A DNA stretch of 64,000 bases from Klebsiella grimontii. Lineage in GTDB: Bacteria > Pseudomonadota > Gammaproteobacteria > Enterobacterales > Enterobacteriaceae. The position numbers and the translations under genes were made by a program. Below are positions 60,363-64,000 of the stretch, piece after piece. The stretch is taken from positions 766,066 through 830,065 of the forward strand of contig NZ_FZTC01000019.1 of NCBI RefSeq assembly GCF_900200035.1, written 5' to 3'. Each line of letters starts with the position of its first letter. The first letter of the stretch is position 1. A model generated the notes under the pieces. The model had not been told where the DNA came from. It searched no databases and was given only the letters and a program-made list of their open reading frames with translations.

Positions 60363-61376
60363 TCACTCCGTAGTCAACATCAGGCGTAAACGTCCGCCAG
60401 CCCCCCAAATTTGGCACTGCCATGATGCACAGCGTTGACTAATTTGGTTAAGATATGCATTACCTAATGTCCCCAACGGAACGCCATTACTAATCTGAAT
60501 TTGGTGCTCCCCCGTATTCAGCGTGCCATTCAAACCCGCAGAGACTAAAATTAAATTTTTCAAGCCACTGTGGTAATACCCTACCAATAATGGAAATTGC
60601 CCCGGTAAATTAGCCTGCCGCAGCAATTGGTTAACCTGTTTTAACAGGCTGCCCATCTCTGGTAAACGCTGACCCTGATGGGCAAGCTGTTCCTGCAGCA
60701 ACCCATTGAACAGCGCGCGCAGCAATAAGGCTGCCAGGACCCCATTATCACCTGCTCGTGTGACATCCAGACAATAAAACGCCAGATCGTTTTCTGATAG
60801 CGGCGCAATATCCAGCACTAATCCAGGCTTATCGGCGGAGACAAGCTGCCGATAGTGAATCCGGCAACGTGACATTTCCTGTTGCACCGGCGGCTGGAGC
60901 TCCTGTAGCAGCCTTGACGCCGCGGTAGGATCGCTAACCAGCGCATCCCAGTCCTCAAACAGGCGCTCTTCTTCTTCAACACGTGAATTAAACATATTGG
61001 GATAGAGGCAGGCATAAACGGTTTCTCTCAGGCGATCGAAATCTTTTACCGGTTTGAGCAGAATATCCTGAACGCCCAGGCGCAACGCTTTGGCGATGTC
61101 CGCCATGTTTTCCGTCGCTGAAATCATCAGAATCGGCAACTGCTCGCCCTGGTTACGCACATGCTCTACCAGCTGCAGACCGTTCATTCGCGGCATTGAA
61201 ATATCGCAAATCATCAAATCGGGTTTGGACTCGGCCATTTTTTGCAGCGCATCCACACCATCTTCCGCCTGGACGATGGTCGCGCCAAGTGAAGCCAACC
61301 AAGTGTGCATAAGAGAGCGGAAAACGGGTTCGTCTTCAACTATCAGAATCTGTTTTCCCGCCAATGGCTGCGTCAT
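60363..61376 (-). CDS. rssB: RssB (SprE), RpoS adaptor
   Basis: Response-regulator adaptor that delivers the stress sigma factor RpoS to ClpXP for degradation. The 337 residues have an N-terminal receiver domain with phosphoacceptor Asp58 (ICDISMPRMNG) and a C-terminal PP2C-like domain without catalytic residues. Follows rssA after 89 bp. RprA in this window acts on the same target by raising rpoS translation. Confidence 0.95.
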   Translation of the reverse strand: MTQPLAGKQILIVEDEPVFRSLMHTWLASLGATIVQAEDGVDALQKMAESKPDLMICDISMPRMNGLQLVEHVRNQGEQLPILMISATENMADIAKALRLGVQDILLKPVKDFDRLRETVYACLYPNMFNSRVEEEERLFEDWDALVSDPTAASRLLQELQPPVQQEMSRCRIHYRQLVSADKPGLVLDIAPLSENDLAFYCLDVTRAGDNGVLAALLLRALFNGLLQEQLAHQGQRLPEMGSLLKQVNQLLRQANLPGQFPLLVGYYHSGLKNLILVSAGLNGTLNTGEHQIQISNGVPLGTLGNAYLNQISQRCASWQCQIWGAGGRLRLMLTTE

Positions 61377-61465
61377 GATCTCTCCCCTGACTGACGATAA
61401 TTTAATAGTGGCATGATATTCACACTACCGCCTGTCAGAATTTACTTAAGTATGCATCAAATGCG

Positions 61466-62365
61466 CTACACGGAGGTACGCACTAAAGGTAATAGTTCAT
61501 CCATTTTCTTTTCCACTGCCAGATGCCCGGCGGCGATAGCTTCGCCAGCCCGATGGAAATCAAGCGTGGAGATTTGCGGGCAAAAGGGCTGAATCAGAAT
61601 ATCAGGCGGGTCGCCCGCCATGCGGTTTCTCTTGAGGCGATTCTCCAGAACCTGAATAGACGTCGACATGATTTCCATCGCCGTTGGCGCTCTCGTCACC
61701 CGTCGCGAAGTCATACGCGCCAGGCGAGAACGCAACCGTGAATGCCACGAGAAATCTTCTTCGCTCTCCGGATGCGGCACCTCCATGGATAACAAATCCT
61801 GCTGCATCAGATGCGCATCGTGCTGCAAATCAACGGCAATGACAATATCTGCGCCCATTGCCCGAGCCAGCGATACCGGCACCGGATTCACCACCGCGCC
61901 ATCCACCAGCCAGTAGCCATTATGCATCACCGGCGCCATCAGGCCAGGCATGCTACAGGACGCACGGATCGCCAGATGCAGATCCCCTTCCGTAAACCAC
62001 AGTTCGCGACCGGTGCTTAAATTCGTGGTGACCGCCGCAAACCGGCGCTCGCAGCGCTCAATCTCGCTGACGGGCATGAGTTTACGGTATTGGCTAAATA
62101 CGCGCTCGCCCCGCAGCAGGCCGCCCCGCTGCCAGGAAAGATCCATTAATTTCAGGACATCCCAGTTGCTAAAGGAGCAGACCCATTTCTCCAGCGCCGG
62201 AAGTCGGTTGCAGGCGTACGCCGCCCCTACCAGTGAGCCAATTGAGCACCCTGCGATAACATCAATGTCGATACCCGTCCGCCGTAACGCATTAATCACG
62301 CCGATATGCGACCATCCCCGAGCGGCGCCAGCCCCTAGCGCCAGTCCAATTTTAAGCTTTCTCAT
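61466..62365 (-). CDS. rssA: RssA, patatin-like protein
   Basis: Predicted patatin-family serine hydrolase, 299 residues. The oxyanion motif GAGAARGW (about 11-18) and nucleophile motif GCSIGSL with the catalytic Ser are near the N-terminus; the catalytic Asp lies in VDGAVVNPVP. The substrate is unknown. The start at MRKLKIGLALGAG fits E. coli RssA; an upstream start adds 11 residues. In an apparent operon with rssB. Confidence 0.93.
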   Translation of the reverse strand: MRKLKIGLALGAGAARGWSHIGVINALRRTGIDIDVIAGCSIGSLVGAAYACNRLPALEKWVCSFSNWDVLKLMDLSWQRGGLLRGERVFSQYRKLMPVSEIERCERRFAAVTTNLSTGRELWFTEGDLHLAIRASCSMPGLMAPVMHNGYWLVDGAVVNPVPVSLARAMGADIVIAVDLQHDAHLMQQDLLSMEVPHPESEEDFSWHSRLRSRLARMTSRRVTRAPTAMEIMSTSIQVLENRLKRNRMAGDPPDILIQPFCPQISTLDFHRAGEAIAAGHLAVEKKMDELLPLVRTSV

Positions 62366-62477
62366 TAGTGCCGAAACATATCCTTCCACTCCGGGCATGG
62401 CATCATCGCCATACCTCAGTTAACATAATGCGCTTTGGCGGCATAGCGCCGTCTCTCTTTTACCCATGGAGGCCGTT

Positions 62478-62936
62478 TTGTCGCCATTATGCCCCTGTGG
62501 CAGCGCTCTGGAGTATAGCTCATGTTGTCAGCGTTATCTGGCTGGCGCGCAGCTGGCGCCCGATCCGTCACAGCTGATGCGCTCCCGCTATAGCGCGTTT
62601 GTAATGAAAGACGCCGACTATCTGATTAAAACCTGGCATCCCTCCTGCCAGGCGCAGCAGTTTCGCGCTGACCTTGAAAACGGTTTTACCCGCACGCAGT
62701 GGCATGGTCTCACCGTCTTTGCCGCCGATAAAGGCAAGAGCCCCGATGAGGGCTTCGTCAGCTTTATCGCTCGTTACGCTGACGATAACCGCTCCGGGGC
62801 CATTATTGAACGATCCCGATTCTTAAAAGAAAACGGACAGTGGTATTATATTGACGGCACGCGACCGCTAATCGGTCGTAACGATCCCTGCCCTTGCGGT
62901 TCAGGTAAAAAATTTAAAAAATGCTGCGGCCAGTAA
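62478..62936 (+). CDS. ychJ: YchJ, SEC-C motif protein, TTG start
   Basis: A 152-residue protein of the UPF0225 family with an NTF2-like centre and two SEC-C zinc motifs: [13 protein letters not shown] near the N-terminus and [18 protein letters not shown] at the end. Function unknown. I choose the TTG (MSPLCPCG) because GGAGG lies five bases upstream and the length then equals E. coli YchJ. The ATG four codons earlier overlaps that ribosome site. Confidence 0.9.
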   Translation: MSPLCPCGSALEYSSCCQRYLAGAQLAPDPSQLMRSRYSAFVMKDADYLIKTWHPSCQAQQFRADLENGFTRTQWHGLTVFAADKGKSPDEGFVSFIARYADDNRSGAIIERSRFLKENGQWYYIDGTRPLIGRNDPCPCGSGKKFKKCCGQ

Positions 62937-62978
62937 GCCAGCAGCAGGAATAGCAAACACTACAGGATTTTCCCCGCG

Positions 62979-63821
62979 ATGCATTCACTACAACGTAAAG
63001 TACTACGCACCATTTGCCCTGATCAGAAAGGCCTCATCGCGCGTATCACGAATATCTGCTACAAGCACGAACTTAACATCGTGCAGAACAATGAGTTCGT
63101 TGACCACCGGACCGGCCGCTTCTTTATGCGTACCGAGCTCGAGGGTATTTTCAATGATTCCATTCTCCTGGCTGACCTCGACAGCGCGCTGCCGGAAGGT
63201 TCAATTCGTGAGCTCAACCCGGCAGGACGCCGTCGGGTCGTCATTCTGGTCACCAAAGAAGCGCACTGCCTCGGCGATCTGCTGATGAAAGCCAACTATG
63301 GCGGGCTGGACGTAGAAATCGCCGCCGTCATCGGCAATCACGAAACTCTGCGCTCGCTGGTAGAACGCTTTGATATTCCCTTCCAGCTGGTGAGCCATGA
63401 GGGGTTAACCCGCGAAGAGCATGATAAAAAGATGGGCGACGCTATCGCCGCGCTTGAACCAGATTACGTCGTGCTGGCGAAATACATGCGGGTATTGACC
63501 CCCGAGTTTGTCTCTCGCTTCCCGAATAAAATTATTAATATCCACCACTCATTCTTGCCTGCTTTTATCGGCGCGCGTCCGTATCACCAGGCTTATGACC
63601 GCGGGGTGAAGATCATCGGCGCCACCGCACACTACGTGAACGATAATCTGGATGAAGGTCCAATCATTATGCAGGATGTCATTCACGTCGATCATACCTA
63701 CACTGCGGAAGATATGATGCGCGCTGGACGCGACGTCGAGAAAAACGTTCTGAGCCGCGCGCTGTATCAGGTTCTTGCTCAGCGGGTATTTGTTTACGGT
63801 AACCGGACGATTATTCTTTAA
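62979..63821 (+). CDS. purU: Formyltetrahydrofolate deformylase
   Basis: Hydrolyses 10-formyl-tetrahydrofolate to formate and tetrahydrofolate, providing formate for PurT and balancing one-carbon pools. The 280 residues have an N-terminal ACT domain (about 8-85, the methionine/glycine sensor) and a formyltransferase-like catalytic domain with NIHHSFLPAFIGARPYHQA and the catalytic Asp in VNDNLDEGPII. Last protein gene before the tyrosine tRNA genes, as in E. coli. Confidence 0.97.
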   Translation: MHSLQRKVLRTICPDQKGLIARITNICYKHELNIVQNNEFVDHRTGRFFMRTELEGIFNDSILLADLDSALPEGSIRELNPAGRRRVVILVTKEAHCLGDLLMKANYGGLDVEIAAVIGNHETLRSLVERFDIPFQLVSHEGLTREEHDKKMGDAIAALEPDYVVLAKYMRVLTPEFVSRFPNKIINIHHSFLPAFIGARPYHQAYDRGVKIIGATAHYVNDNLDEGPIIMQDVIHVDHTYTAEDMMRAGRDVEKNVLSRALYQVLAQRVFVYGNRTIIL

Positions 63822-63902
63822 TCGATAATGAAATTAGCTGGTTAGCTTTGCGTCTTTACGCATAAAAATCAGGCAACCAGTTTATTTTTATCAAAGGAAT
63901 AC

Positions 63903-63938
63903 TTTACAGTGGCGCGTCATTTGATATGATGCGCCCCG
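63903..63938 (+). promoter_or_regulatory. tyrT promoter
   Basis: TTTACA (63903-63908) and TATGAT (63925-63930) with a 16-bp spacer, followed by a GC-rich discriminator GCGCCCCGC. This is the E. coli tyrT promoter pattern, subject to stringent control; AT-rich upstream DNA could hold Fis sites. Confidence 0.9.
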
Positions 63939-63980
63939 CTTACCGATAAGGAAGCAGGCCAGTATTAAGCATTACCCCGT

Positions 63981-64000
63981 GGTGGGGTTCCCGAGCGGCC
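63981..64000 (+). tRNA. tyrT: tRNA-Tyr, first 20 bases
   Basis: GGTGGGGTTCCCGAGCGGCC is the start of the E. coli-type tRNA-Tyr: acceptor strand GGTGGGG and the D-arm. The anticodon lies outside the window. The identity follows from sequence, promoter and synteny after purU. Confidence 0.9.

Overview
This window is chromosomal DNA of an enterobacterium close to Klebsiella, Raoultella or Kluyvera. Most proteins are near-identical in length and sequence to E. coli K-12 proteins as I know them, and TonB (long EP/KP repeats) most resembles the Klebsiella form. I see no insertion sequence, prophage, CRISPR array or rRNA. Identifications come from reading the sequences; no database search was run.

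Layout. (1) 1-6.8 kb: the end of lpp, then on the minus strand ldtE and the Fe-S assembly operon sufABCDSE behind a Fur box. (2) 6.8-14.3 kb: an accessory island with a five-gene chaperone-usher fimbrial operon (minus strand) divergent from two tandem IprA/YaiV-like regulators. The control region between them carries three phased copies of the palindrome GTCTA-N4-TAGAC. (3) 14.3-25.7 kb: a YeaQ-like membrane protein, menI, ydiJ, ydiK, the sRNA RprA, ppsA, ppsR, aroH (TrpR operator) and hemP (Fur box). (4) 25.7-31.2 kb: selO, nlpC and the vitamin B12 genes btuD, btuE and btuC, interrupted by an NlpA/MetQ-like lipoprotein gene on the other strand. (5) 31.2-38.5 kb: the translation cluster thrS-infC-rpmI-rplT-pheM-pheS-pheT-ihfA, with an ATT start for infC and an intact pheM attenuator. 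(6) 38.9-42.8 kb: a small exported protein of unknown function, ydiY, pfkB, ydiZ and yniA. (7) 42.8-64 kb: tonB, yciI, yciY, clsA, yciU, a Kv-type potassium channel, oppABCDF, ychE, adhE, tdk, hns, galU, rssB, rssA, ychJ, purU and the first 20 bases of a tRNA-Tyr gene.

Blocks 1-6 match one part of the E. coli map (lpp to yniA) and block 7 matches another (tonB back to tyrT), in opposite relative orientation. The 19 bp between yniA and tonB are therefore an endpoint of a large inversion across the terminus relative to E. coli.

Iron runs through several genes: Fur boxes precede sufA, hemP and tonB, and TonB energises uptake of iron chelates and B12, the latter passing through BtuCD. Envelope functions are also prominent (LdtE, fimbriae, NlpC, YdiY, ClsA, Opp). 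RprA, H-NS and RssB all bear on RpoS and stress control. The most novel part is the fimbria-regulator island with its phased palindromes. Other points worth checking are the 44-bp perfect palindrome after sufE, the split btu cluster and the channel with a zinc-ribbon tail.
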